NCBI GenBank assembly: GCA_964058805.1 | Contig: CAXKVV010001009.1 | Span: 1-46,279, forward strand | DNA: 46,279 bases | Direction of reading: 5' to 3' | From: Schoenoplectus triqueter | Lineage: Eukaryota; Streptophyta; Magnoliopsida; Poales; Cyperaceae | Shown: positions 1 to 10,191 of the stretch, piece after piece | Layout: each line of letters begins with the position of its first letter | How positions within the stretch are numbered: position 1 is the first letter of the stretch | Made by a program: the position numbers and the translations under genes | Notes under the pieces: generated by a model | Databases searched by the model: none | Told to the model about the DNA's origin: nothing | The model's input: the letters and a program-made list of their open reading frames with translations, nothing else

Positions 1-1258
1 CAGCTCATCAACCAAGGGTTCTAAAAGTACGTCGATATCTCGGCCGGGATGGGTCGGTCCAGGAAGAAGCAGGGCAAGAAAGATTGTATCTTCTTTCATT
101 AGAAGACCAGGAGGAATATTATAAGGGAACAAAAATACCGGCCAACACGAATAAGACGCTGCATTTGAGCTGTATGGCTGAAATCCGTCAGTAGACAGCC
201 CTAGTCTAACATTACGTACCTACAGCAAATGCATTCCTATTATAATATACATCAGCGACAAATAATAAGAATCTAAACAATGTTATACAAACCTCTTCGG
301 CGAAATCTTCATGTAACTTATCAAATTCCAGCCAAGCATCACTATCAGCAGGGTGCACCATCATGTCGGGATTTTCTCGAGGACCTTCATCATGCCACCT
401 CATATGGTTTGCAGTCTCTTTCGTCATATACAATCGTTGCAATCTCTCTGTGATTGGTAAATAGCGAAGGACCTTTTTCGCCCTAGGCTTTGCACTGGTG
501 TTGGATTGTTCATACCTTGATTCGTGGCAAACATCACACTCCGTCTTATATTTGTGTTCCTTGTGATACAACATGCAAAATTTCTCGCAGACATCTATTG
601 TTTCGTATGCCATACCAAGTGCCTTCACCATTTTCTTTGATTGGTAAAAATTTTCCGGTAAATTTTCCTTTTCCGGAAGCATGCCTTTAATTAGAGCCAT
701 CATTCCATCAAAGCAACTCTGACTCATGTTGTGTTTGGATTTTAAATCTAGACATTTTGTAACGGCAGATAAGACGTTGTATCTTTCACATTGAATTTTG
801 GTTGAACCTGAATCAATTTCCCATAAAGGCTCCTCAGATTTTATCAGCATGTCGAAGAAATCCTTTGCCTTTCCCCTAGGTGCCTCTTCTTCGTATCGAG
901 CATCCCAACAGAAATCAGGACCCGCAGCATTTACAAGCATCTCATCCATCCGATCGGTCTCCCGATTCGCTGCTGTTGGAGGATTGGAACACGGCTCTCC
1001 GTGATGTGTCCATTGATAATAATTATCACAGAAACCTTGTTGATACAGATGCAGCCTAACAGTTTCCTCCGGATGACTGTAAAAGTTATGACATTTTTTA
1101 CAGGGACATGAAACATACTTCTTATTATCTCTCTCGGTATAAAGTGAGGGATTGGAACAAGCTAGCTTCACCATCCTCTGCACACCTTCAACAAAGGCCG
1201 GATCCACTTTCCCATTGGACAACTTACGGTTGTACATCCATTGACGATCCTCGGCCAT
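1..1258 (-). CDS. TNP2-type CACTA transposase, N-terminal part (runs off the left edge)
   Basis: This is the catalytic transposase of CACTA elements. Exon 1 (1258-293, 322 codons) starts at a canonical MAEDRQWMY. It carries a transposase-associated domain in about residues 1-85, with Cys/His zinc-binding-like motifs (CPCKKCHNF, then HLYQQGF). It continues into the Transposase_21 N-terminal region, with a CxxC pair (CDVCHESRY). The donor is GAG|GTTTGT at 293/292 and the acceptor is TGTAG at 220. Exon 2 (219 to 1, 73 codons, phase 0) reads RNVRLGLSTDGFQPYSS, then WPVFLFPYNIPPGL and DIDVLLEPLVDEL, the most conserved block of TNP2 proteins. No stop or frameshift is seen within the window. The rest of the protein, including most of the catalytic core, lies outside, so integrity is unknown. 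Confidence 0.9.
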
Positions 1259-1760
1259 TACTGGTTAAGTAATGAGGACAATTAGATTTGGACAATTACA
1301 TTTGGACATTTGGACATTTGGAAATTAAATAGGGAATAAGTTCAACAAACCTTTCTAAACTTTCTCTTTTGCTCAGCAGAAAGCTTTAGTTCATTCAGAC
1401 CTTCAAAATCTGCATCATCAGTTTTTATACAATGATCCAATAAAAGTATATAAGAAGCTATGTAGAGGGAGAGTTGATACTCTGGAGAATGAGAATTAGG
1501 AGAGGATCGGACAAGTGAGGAGAATCAGGAGAGGATCGGAGCAACAGATCGGAGAATAGATGAAGTGGGAGAGATGGTAAGGAGAATGCGGCGGCTTAGT
1601 GAAGAGGCGAATGGGAGAAACCATGCAAATTTCTGAGAATGGTAGTCTTCGTTCAGTCGATATATATTGGGGATAAATTTTACTATTTATTTCTTGAAAC
1701 ACTCACACCGATGAGAGATATATTCACAAAACTAGTTATGTTACCCACAGAAATAATGGC
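1259..1760 (-). promoter_or_regulatory. Putative TNP2 promoter and 5' leader
   Basis: Upstream of the TNP2 ATG, the minus strand shows TATATATC (plus 1659-1666), followed downstream by a pyrimidine-rich stretch (about 1630-1490) typical of a plant 5' leader. A possible leader splice donor, AAAG|GTTTGT, lies near 1350. One copy of the motif cagaaataatgg (1748-1759), also present twice at the element's right end, lies just upstream of the TATA-like box. This could be an element-protein binding site acting on the promoter. That is inference from position only. Confidence 0.4.
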
Positions 1761-2060
1761 TCATGCCTCTTAACTAACAGACACCTTTTGGTGCGTACCC
1801 AACTTGTACGCGCAGTTTTAAAATTCACAAATAAACCAAAGCAGCCCAGAGTAATCTTCTCGGTTTGCTGCTATACCCAAAGAACCCAAACCAGTTTTTT
1901 GCAGTTAGAACATTGGAACAACTAGTACTTCCTAAATTAACTTAGAACAACCTAACATGAAACATCAGTCCAGTACTTCGTACTAATTACTACATAAATA
2001 AATTCATCAATTAATTACAAGCTTAAAAATCCTCCAGTGGCTTTTTACATGAAATTCAAC
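1761..2060. other. Spacer between the TNP2 gene and the 3' end of the TNPA-like gene
   Basis: Three hundred bases between the TNP2 promoter and the stop codon of the upstream, same-strand TNPA-like gene. It would hold the 3' UTR and polyadenylation region of the latter. I see no other coding or structural signal. Confidence 0.5.
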
Positions 2061-4610
2061 TTATTGTCCATGTCCACCGAGGGGTCCTTGCTTCCCGGCA
2101 GCATCATCTTGCTCTGTAGGTGTTGCCCCTTCTTGTCCTTGTTTCTGCAAAGGTCAAACACAAATAAACGTAGTGCTCAATTAAATTAAACCTATGTAAT
2201 TTCAATTGCCATTAAACCAATTTGAGCCGTCAAAGAAAAGAGGGAGCTAAACCTTGCCCAGATTGTGCAAAGCACAGGTTTAACATTTTTCTTGATTGAA
2301 ATTCCAGGCAGGGTTAACTCTTGAAATGCACAGGGTTTACCCCCTTTATCAAGCCAAAAAAACTGAAGATGTTAACCTTGTATTGTGTGATCAAAACCTT
2401 GGTTTAAATAGAATCCCACCAGTAAATGCACATAAATCCTATCCAATGCACAGGTAACTATCACTACAAATTTTAACTCTTGAAGCTGTGAAAGTAAGAA
2501 CTACGAAATTTTACAGAGGTTAAGCAGCTTACATGTAAGGCTGGAGGATTCATCCCTGTAGCTTGTAGTATCATCTGGATGCATGTCTTATTGTACTCGT
2601 CATTTCTTCGAAGTTCTTCCAATTGGGCTTTGTGTCGCCTCTCCTGGGCAGCCAGCAGGCCATCTACATCTTCGCGCGTGTACAAACCTTTCAAACTCTC
2701 TGCGGTGGTGGCTGTGCTTCTTGTAGGGGACGGTTCTGGTTGAAGTTTCGACTCGATCTCCGCGTTTTTCTTGCTGACTCTAGAGCGGTTCCCGAGTCCA
2801 AATAGCCTCCCTCGCTTCTCACCCCCCACAGCAATCTCCCAGAGCTCTTCATTAGTTAACTCTCCGCCATACACTGCTTTGATATCGTCAAACAACTCCT
2901 ACAATTACACATCAAATCAGGAATTGGCATCAGAATGAAGGACACACTAGAACAATTACACATGACCAGCTTCAAATACTCAAAAAAGCAAAAGTTCATA
3001 TAATTAATTGGTTTTTTTTTTTTGCAAGGCATCATGTTGTAAGATTAGATGGTAAAGTATAACCAATGCCATAACAGATATTAGGGTCAGGTGCAATGTA
3101 TGATGCACAAAGACATCATTAATTCACCTCTTTCTCTTTTTATTAACATGAGCTGCCTGTTTCCCCCTCCCCCCTCTTTCTCTTTTTAATTATAAAAGCA
3201 ATGTTGAAGAAAAATGCAATAAACAAACAAACATATTAAATTTAAGACAAGTCTATCTGTAATAAAAAGAGAATATTATTTATACCGCAGCCTTTTTTGC
3301 CTTCTCATTGACGTACACCCTTCCATTTGGTGTATTCCTCGTGTGTGTCGCATCAAACAATTCCTTAACTCCGACATCACCGCCTTCTTCGCCAAGCTTA
3401 GCTTTCTACAATTTGCATGCATTCCACACTTATATTTCTAGTTTTGCAATGACATGCATATTTTATGTAATATAATTAAAATGGTATCCATACCAACGAC
3501 TCCTTGTGCGCATACATGCTTCGTGATCCTCCCACGTGATGAACTATGGGCCCTCCCTTTGTCATGTTCTCCCGCACCGTGATACTGTTCTTTACCCATT
3601 TTTCCTTACCCCATATGTCACAGAGTCCATTCCAGTGCTGCACATTCTTACACCATAGCGGAGGGTGTTCTTTCCATTCCTCCTTGTCGTCCCCGTATTT
3701 CTCCTTGCAATTAGACCTCCGCTCTGTAAGTTCAGTGGTGTACACGCTCGCTGCAATTGCCTCATATACATCCAAGCAGCGCCTCACTTTCTCCTCGGGC
3801 CCCCACGTGTATCTCTGAAGGAACTTTCGAAGGATCTTCAACCTGTCAGCAACCGAGAACATGTTGTACGACCTGTAAGGTCCCGGCATGTTCTCCACAG
3901 CGAGGAGCCTTATTGTGGTCTTAACCTTGGTGCATCGGGGTGACGTGGCGAACTCGCCGTCCCCAACGACCGTCAATTTGGGTCTGGCCTGTGGCGGCAC
4001 TGGTTCAGCTTTTTTTGCTAGCCCCCGCCCGCGTCGAACTTGGTCCCCCTTTTTGTTACGGACCCGTGTCCGTTTCTCCATACCTAGTACGGTTTCTGCA
4101 TCTAGGTCCTGTCCAGCTGCTTCCAGGGCTTCAGCCACACAGCTGAGGGAGAGGACTGTGTGCTGCAGGCGAAACCTCCTCGATCCATCATCCTCAACCG
4201 CAGTTGAATGTTGGAAGTGCTCATCGGTTGAGTCCGTGTCAGTCGAGTTCCGAGATTCTTGAACGGACTGGCTATAGTCCTCGTCACCCGAAGGTTTCAA
4301 CAGCTCTTCAGTGGAGTCCCCGGACTCCTGGCAATGCATTAATTATATGATGATGATTAGAATCAGTTTTGGATTTAATACAGATGAAGGCATGTAAAAA
4401 ATTAAAAAAATGGAAGGCGACAGACAGTGGTCAAAACACCGGGAATAGATAAATAAGTTACAAGTTACAATTGATTACATGGGACCCAAGCAATTTACCT
4501 CATCATCAGTATTTGGTTGCGTGCGAGGCCTCTTCCTCTTCGGCGACGAACCTTCTACAGCCGGTTGCAAAGCCGCAAGGCTCCTCGTCAGGATGCGTCT
4601 TGGTGCCTTG

Positions 4611-5056
4611 GCTGGTGGTGCCTTGGCCTTTGGCATCACGGCCGGTGGTGACTGGGCTTGTGCCAGCTCTGCTTTTTTCGGCTTGGCTGGTGCTGCCCTG
4701 GCAGCTGCTGCCTTAGCCAGTGCCGATCTAGCCGGGGGTGGCTTGGCTTGTGCCGATGGCGGCGTTGGACGTGGCGGTTTGGCAGCTGATGGCTTGGCAG
4801 GTGGGTCCTTGGTTGTTGGTGGCTTCGCAGGTGGGTCCTGGGCGGTTGGGGGCTTGGCTGGTGGTGCCTTGGCCTTTGGCATCACGGCCGGTGGTGACTG
4901 GGCTTGTGCCAGCTCTGCTTTTTTCGGCTTGGCTGGTGCTGCCCTGGCAGCTGCTGCCTTAGCCAGTGCCGACCTAGCCGGGGGTGGCTTGGCTTGTGCC
5001 GATGGCGGCGTTGGACGTGGCGGTTTGGCAGCTGATGGCTTGGCAGGTGGGTCCTC
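4611..5056. repeat. 246-bp-period coding tandem duplication in the Pro-rich exon
   Basis: Two nearly identical blocks of about 198 bp, offset by 246 bp, starting near 4611 and 4857. They encode a repeated 82-residue-period module rich in PPA, KPP and Ala/Lys (for example AKAAAARAAPAKPKKAEL). The period is a multiple of three, so the frame is kept. Confidence 0.85.
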
Positions 5057-5402
5057 GGTGGTTGGGGGCTTGGCTGGTTGTTTCTCGGCGGTTGGTTGCT
5101 TGGCAGGTGGGTCCTCAGTTGTTGGTGGCTTCGTAAGTGGGTCCTCGGTGGTTGGGGGCTTGGCTGGTTGTTTCTCGGTGGTTGGTTGCTTGGCAGGTGG
5201 GTCCTCGGTAGTTGGTGGCTTCGCAAGTGGGTCCTCGGTGGTTGGGGGCTTGGCTGGTTGTTTCTCGGTGGTTGGTTGCTTGGCAGGTGGGTCCTCGGTA
5301 GTTGGTGGCTTCGCAAGTGGGTCCTCGGCGGTTGGGGGCTTGGCTGGTTGTTTCTCGGCGGTTGGTTGCTTGGCAGGTGGGTCCTCGGTTGTTGGTGGCC
5401 GG
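5047..5402. repeat. 90-bp minisatellite coding a 30-residue PPTTED/KQPTTEK repeat
   Basis: About four 90-bp units begin near 5047, 5107, 5197 and 5287, the first one partial. They encode alternating PPTTEDPPAK, QPTTEKQPAK and PPTTEDPLAK modules in the Pro-rich exon of the TNPA-like gene. Units differ by a few substitutions and keep the reading frame, so copy number can vary without breaking the protein. Confidence 0.85.
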
Positions 5403-5552
5403 CTTACATTCGACTTCCTCCGTGTTGACGGCCGGCGTCCAAAATACGTCCTGCTTTCAAACAACGGCTTGATTACTTCCTCCTCAGCGGGTCTTTTCTT
5501 TCCTCGAGGCGGCCTGGGTCCAAAATACACCTTGGTCAAAGTAGGTGCGGTT

Positions 5553-6396
5553 GGTGCTGGTGGTGGGCCTGCATGTGCCGGCTTCAATGATCTTTGGGCC
5601 TGCTGGTGGAGGTTCACAGTGTATCACAAATTTGTGGATAATCTTAATTTGAGTAAAACAAGGCTTGATTGTCAGCTCAGTTATCTGAGCCTAAACTAAA
5701 CAATTTGCCCAACTTAAAATCCAAGCAGTTTATTCCAATAAGAAATAAATTGAGCAAACCATTAGTAATCATGTCCATCCAGAAGATGCAATTTAACTTT
5801 ATCATCACTAATCGAGAAGAAAAAATTTATCGAAGAGATGTGTCTACCTTATCTTCCTTATCTTGTATCCTGCAAGGGCTCTCTGGGGAAGGTCCTTCTT
5901 CTGCCTGTTTCGAAACCGAGCTGCTCCTGGTCGTCATGCGTCCGGATGCCGCCTTGGCTTGTGCCGGCTCAGTTGGTGCTGGTGGTGGGCCTGCATGTGC
6001 CGGCTTCAATGATCTTTGGACCTGCTGGTGGAGGTTCACAGTGTATCACAAATTTGTGGATAATCTTAATTTGAGTAAAACAAGGCTTGATTGTCAGCTT
6101 AGTTATCTGAGCCTAAATTAAACAATTTGCCCAAGTTAAAATCCAAGCAGTTTATTCCAATAAGAAATAAATTGAGCAAACCATTAGTAATCATGTCCAT
6201 CCAGAAGATGCAATTTAACTTTATCATCACTAATCGAGAAGAAAAAATTTATCGAAGAGATGTGTCTACCTTATCTTCCTTATCTTGTAGCCTGCAAGGC
6301 CTCTTTGGGGAAGGTCCTTCTTCTGCCTGTTGCGAAGCCGAGTTGCTCCTGGTCCTCATGCGTCCGGATGCCGCCTTGGCTTGTGCCGGCTCAGTT
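5553..6396. repeat. 422-bp direct tandem duplication spanning an exon-intron junction
   Basis: Bases 5553-5974 and 5975-6396 are near-identical at a constant offset of 422 bp, with about ten substitutions and no indel seen. Each copy carries the end of the first coding exon (KEDK then donor AAG|GTAGAC), the following intron, and the start of the next exon (CAG|CAG GCC CAA). The result is an extra 59-codon phase-0 exon (6024-5848) in the gene model. Confidence 0.9.
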
Positions 6397-6686
6397 GGTG
6401 CTGACTCGGCAGTTGTCCTTGCCGGTTTGGCTGGAGTCACCTCATCTGAGACGTCGGTATCTGGGACCCATAAGGGGGTGCCAGGCTTCAACGAGAGTTT
6501 GGGAGTTACACCGGCTTCATAAACCCGGTACGTGTCTGGATGTACTGTGGTAGCGTACTTTTGACCAGGCGGCAGCTGCCATGTTACACAATCCTTCAAC
6601 TGCTCTGCCAGAGATGAAGGTGCCGGCCCACGTGCTATGGCAGCAGCCTATGCAGCGGCCTTCGAACGAGTTAAACGTCCTGCCAT

Positions 6687-7460
6687 CACCCTGTAAATAT
6701 CGTATGACTGTTAACAAAAAAAATCATTAAGTATTTCAACTAGTAAATAGTATGTTAACAGGTCAGGCACTTCTCCCCCCCCCCCTTTTTAACTAATAGC
6801 CAACAGATGCAAGTATATGAACTGAAAATGAATTCACACGGGATGCCAACCTATGTTCATGCAAAAATAAAAAGGATGCAGCACTAAAAGTATATATTAT
6901 TATGCAATTGAGATGCAAACCTTACCAAAAAAAAAGGAAAAGGCTATCAATGAAACAAACTTACCAAAACCAAAATGAAAATGTACCAAAATGAAAATGC
7001 ACCAAATCTAAAATAGATGTTGGGTTCAGATCTATCGGGTCTTATACAAGTTTATGAAGAGAAGTACCAAATCAAACTCTGTAAGTCGATTACAGGAGCA
7101 TCATCGTCAAATGACAAAAATGGAAGTACAAATTCGCATCACTGAACAAAATCAAACTATGAGTACTACTGGATGTAATCTAATAAGAGCACGGGACTAG
7201 ATCTTACCAGGAGAAGCGAAGTCGGCCAATTTCTTCACCGAGAGAGCTAGGGTTTCGATCGAGGGTTCTCCGCCAATAGAGCTGGTGGCTTCGGATCTAG
7301 GGTATCGATCTGCCAATTCTCCACCGAGAGAGAGGGGTTTTGGTTGCGTGCGGGATGATTCAAGGGCGGAGTAAAATGAGAGTCGAGAGAGGCGAAGTTC
7401 TTCACCGAGAGAGAGAGGGTTTTAGGAGGTAATAGGATTTAGAGCTAATAGGATTTAGAG
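6687..7460 (-). promoter_or_regulatory. 5' leader of the TNPA-like gene with a 517-bp leader intron
   Basis: On the minus strand a leader exon ends CTCCTG|GTAAGAT (donor at 7207), and the acceptor TTTACAG lies at 6691, four bases before the ATG. The leader exon (about 7450-7208) contains three copies of a TTCACCGAGAGAG-like motif in plus reading, and AAACCCTAG boxes in minus reading, typical of plant leaders. The intron includes a poly-C run near 6773-6785. Further upstream a 16-bp unit (taataggatttagagc) is tandemly doubled near 7430-7460. Confidence 0.5.
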
Positions 7461-9450
7461 CTGGGGTTTCTAATGAGCAAGGGGATTTAGGCAGTTCGAT
7501 CTTATTTTAGCGGCTCTGATGAGCAAGGGGATTTTTGGTATTATACATCATAACCGTTCAATTGTGATCTGACGGTCCATATAACCCAGCAGAGAGCTGA
7601 GCTCAGCAGAGGATGTGATGCGTTTTTGGGAGATGGACAACATTATAAAAAAGACAAATAATAATAATAATAATGATAAGTGTAAATTATATTATCTAAA
7701 TTACAAAGTAATTATATATAAAAAATGTTTATTAAAATTTTGAGATTTGTACAAGGATTCTATTTAATTTCTCCATGTATTATTTAAGTTAAGATAATTC
7801 ATTTAAGTTTGAATTAAATAGAGAAATTGATTATTATGTAATTAATTGGTATTTATTTTGAAATGAAGATGATAAGTTTGAATTTTAATTATAGAGAAAT
7901 TGAACAATATTTAATTATTTGATATTCATTTTAAATCCAGAGTTGGTTGTTTAAATCAATTCTTAATTATTTGAGAATATTTTCGTTACTTATTTTATTA
8001 TAAGTGTAATTAATTATTCATGTTCATTTAATTTAAACTCGTTTAATATTAGTGATCAATTTTTGTTGATATTTGTTTCGCAATTAATTGTTCATCAATA
8101 ATCATCATCATTCACCTTCGTCATCAATAATCATCATCACTAATCTTCATCATCAATAATCATAACCATTCATCTTCATCATCAATAATCATCATCATTC
8201 ACCTTCGTCATCAATAATCATCATCATTCATCTTCATCCTCAATAATCATCATCATCAATAATCATAACCATTCATCTTCATCATCAATAATCATAACCA
8301 TTCATCTTCGTCATCAATAATCATCATCATTCACCTTCGTCATCAACAATCATCATCATTCATCTTCATCATCAATAATCATCATAATTCATCTTCATTT
8401 TATTTTATCTATTTATTTTGAAATTTCATTGTCAAGATTGTCATCATAACCATTGTCAACATATGAACAATTTATCAATTTACAAAAGTTTCATTTCAAA
8501 GTTGTTTAAAAAAATATTTTAAAAATAGCAATAATGCTCTAAAATTCACGAAATTTTATTTCCTACAAGATTTTGATATGAACAGTTTATTAAGATAAGT
8601 GTTATTGTCAAAATTTTGATATTTTAAGCTAAGTATTTCAGAAATTTGTCAAATCTAGAAAGCTTAACTTTTATAAATTTGCTCCTATATTTGTTTAATG
8701 TATATGTGCATGCTGCACCTAAACTTCAAATCAGTTCAAATTTCATCTTACACGTTGCTTCATATGCAGATCGATCGCATAAGAGATGTATTCAAGTGTT
8801 TGATGCCCTGAGTGCATTCAAGTGTTTCAAAAACTCTATAACCTAAAAACAAAATCATAATACAGTTGTGCCACTAACTATAAGCAAAACATAACTAAAT
8901 AAAGTAAAGCACAAGTAAAAATGACAGTTGTTTTAGTGACCAAATTATACTAAAAATATATATACAATTGAGATACACCAATATTTTTTTTTAGGATTAC
9001 TACTTTTGTATGATTTTCTAAAACTAAATAGAAGATGATTTTTTTTGTCTGCTTTTATAAAAAAAAGTGACAAGATAACAAAGTAGATTGTATCGCAGAA
9101 TATTTGATTCGCCATAATTTCTATTCTATTTTTTTTATTTGTCGAATATTCTGAAACTTTATGTTAGAAAAATACCACGTAACTCTTAGCTAATTGCCAC
9201 TCAAAACCCACTTAATTTAGATAAGAGTGAAGATCCATTCATAATGGATTATTTTGACAATCTTGGCGATGAACCTCTAAATAAATACAAAAAAATCTTA
9301 ATATAAATCAATTTAAAATTTAAAATTTAAAATTTTAATATATATAAATTAATCAAATCCTATCTGATGTTGACCTGATCGGATCCAATTTCATAAAAAT
9401 CAAACTAACCCCATCCAATTCATCCGCATAATTTTCACCTCTATCTCCTT
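7461..9450. other. Spacer between two divergent Transposase_24 genes
   Basis: Very AT-rich sequence with no convincing coding region. It contains short AAT repeats (about 7657-7670), the 29-bp minisatellite (8097-8397), and a long AT-rich stretch to about 9350. It separates the minus-strand and plus-strand TNPA-like genes and should hold both promoters. Confidence 0.6.
8097..8397. repeat. 29-bp minisatellite, about ten copies
   Basis: Tandem units beginning AATAATCATCATCATTCA and closing with CTTCGTCATC or CTTCATCATC, 29 bp each. One unit is shortened to 16 bp near 8242. Two unit variants (CATCATTCACCTTCG and CATAACCATTCATCTTCA) are interspersed rather than blocked, suggesting higher-order shuffling. 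Confidence 0.9.
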
Positions 9451-10191
9451 CTGCCGCGCGATCCAAATTAACTCCCTCTGCCGCGCGATCCAAATTAGTG
9501 GCGCCGGCTCCAAAAAATTGGTCCCCAAATTTTCATTTCCCCCCAAAATTTCGATGGTTTATTTAATGGACCGCGCGCCAGCTCCTTTCTCTCTTTCCGA
9601 TCTCTACCCTTCCGTCTGTCATTCTCTCCTCAATTCCTTCTCTCGTCTCCGTCTCGTTTCCCCCCAAATTGGATGCTTCTATACAGCTGCTGCACTCTTC
9701 TCTTCTCTTCAAATTGGTTACTCTTCCACTCTTCTCTTATCTCGGTTTTGTACTTTATTTTAGCTTTAAGAGTTCTATTACGTACGGTTTGCTAAATCAA
9801 TTAGCTAGAGTTTAGGGTCCTATTAGGGTTTAATTAGGGTATGTGGTATTTAGAGTTTAGGGTACTATATATTAGCTAGGGTTTACGAATCTGCTGTGCA
9901 TTAATTACCTACCTTGACAATGCAATTGAACATACGTTATGCTTAAAAATTGTATAGTGGTATCACCTTTGAGGCTGCAATTGACATGTTCAAAGGAGGA
10001 ATGAGTGAATCCCCCCAATGACTTACAGAATGTTTTCTCCTTTTTCCCTTTTGAAATTAGTGATGCAAATATCCTAAATTACCATGCAATTGTGTTATTT
10101 ACCAATGAAAATAGAGGCATGTACTATATTTCACAATATTAAGTAATCACTGGTACTATTTGTCATCTGTATATTTCACAGATTCTCCCAT
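9451..10191 (+). promoter_or_regulatory. 5' leader region of the plus-strand TNPA-like gene
   Basis: A 28-bp unit containing CTGCCGCGCGATCCAAATTA is doubled at about 9450-9500. It is followed by a pyrimidine-rich, C/T-dense stretch (9515-9770) typical of a plant 5' UTR. A leader intron is likely: the acceptor ATATTTCACAG ends at 10181, ten bases before the ATG. The donor is not certain; candidates lie at 9700-9850. AGGGTTTA/TAGGGTTT boxes occur at about 9810-9890. Confidence 0.45.

Larger units (their letters stand above)
2061..6686 (-). pseudogene. TNPA-like Transposase_24 (Ptta/En/Spm) gene with a premature stop; seven coding exons
   Basis: Exons read from splice sites, all phase 0: 6686-6270, 6024-5848, 5602-4499, 4327-3494, 3405-3286, 2898-2533, 2144-2061 (stop TAA), about 1034 codons. 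The ATG at 6686 begins MAGRLTRSKAAA and is followed at codon 13 by TAG (6650-6648), after which the frame stays open. The N-terminal half is Pro/Lys/Thr-rich low-complexity repeat. The Transposase_24 domain is in 4327-3286: a WCKN..HWNGLCDIWGKEKW segment, then VHHVGGSRSM and KELFDATHTRNTPNGRVYVNEKA. Exon 2898-2533 holds GRLFGLGNRSR and a Glu/Lys-rich probable coiled coil. Family members bind subterminal repeats and help transposition. The early stop has no in-frame Met downstream until about codon 120, so the copy is probably non-functional unless read through. Confidence 0.8.

Noticed and set aside
1496..1702. Short open frame in the TNP2 upstream region
   Set aside because: Pyrimidine-rich low-complexity leader sequence, better explained as 5' UTR.
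4479..5699. Long plus-strand open frame of about 406 residues, Gly/Ala/Val-rich
   Set aside because: It lies antisense to the Pro-rich exon of the TNPA-like gene. Repeats without stops on one strand keep the other open. No domain, and the minus-strand reading has matching splice sites.
8090..8400. CRISPR-like regular repeats
   Set aside because: Units are head-to-tail without spacers, in plant nuclear DNA; it is a minisatellite.
8866..8885. CACTAACTATAAGC as a possible CACTA terminus between the two TNPA-like genes
   Set aside because: It does not match the CACTACTAG end at 14269. No partner end, subterminal repeats or 3-bp duplication.
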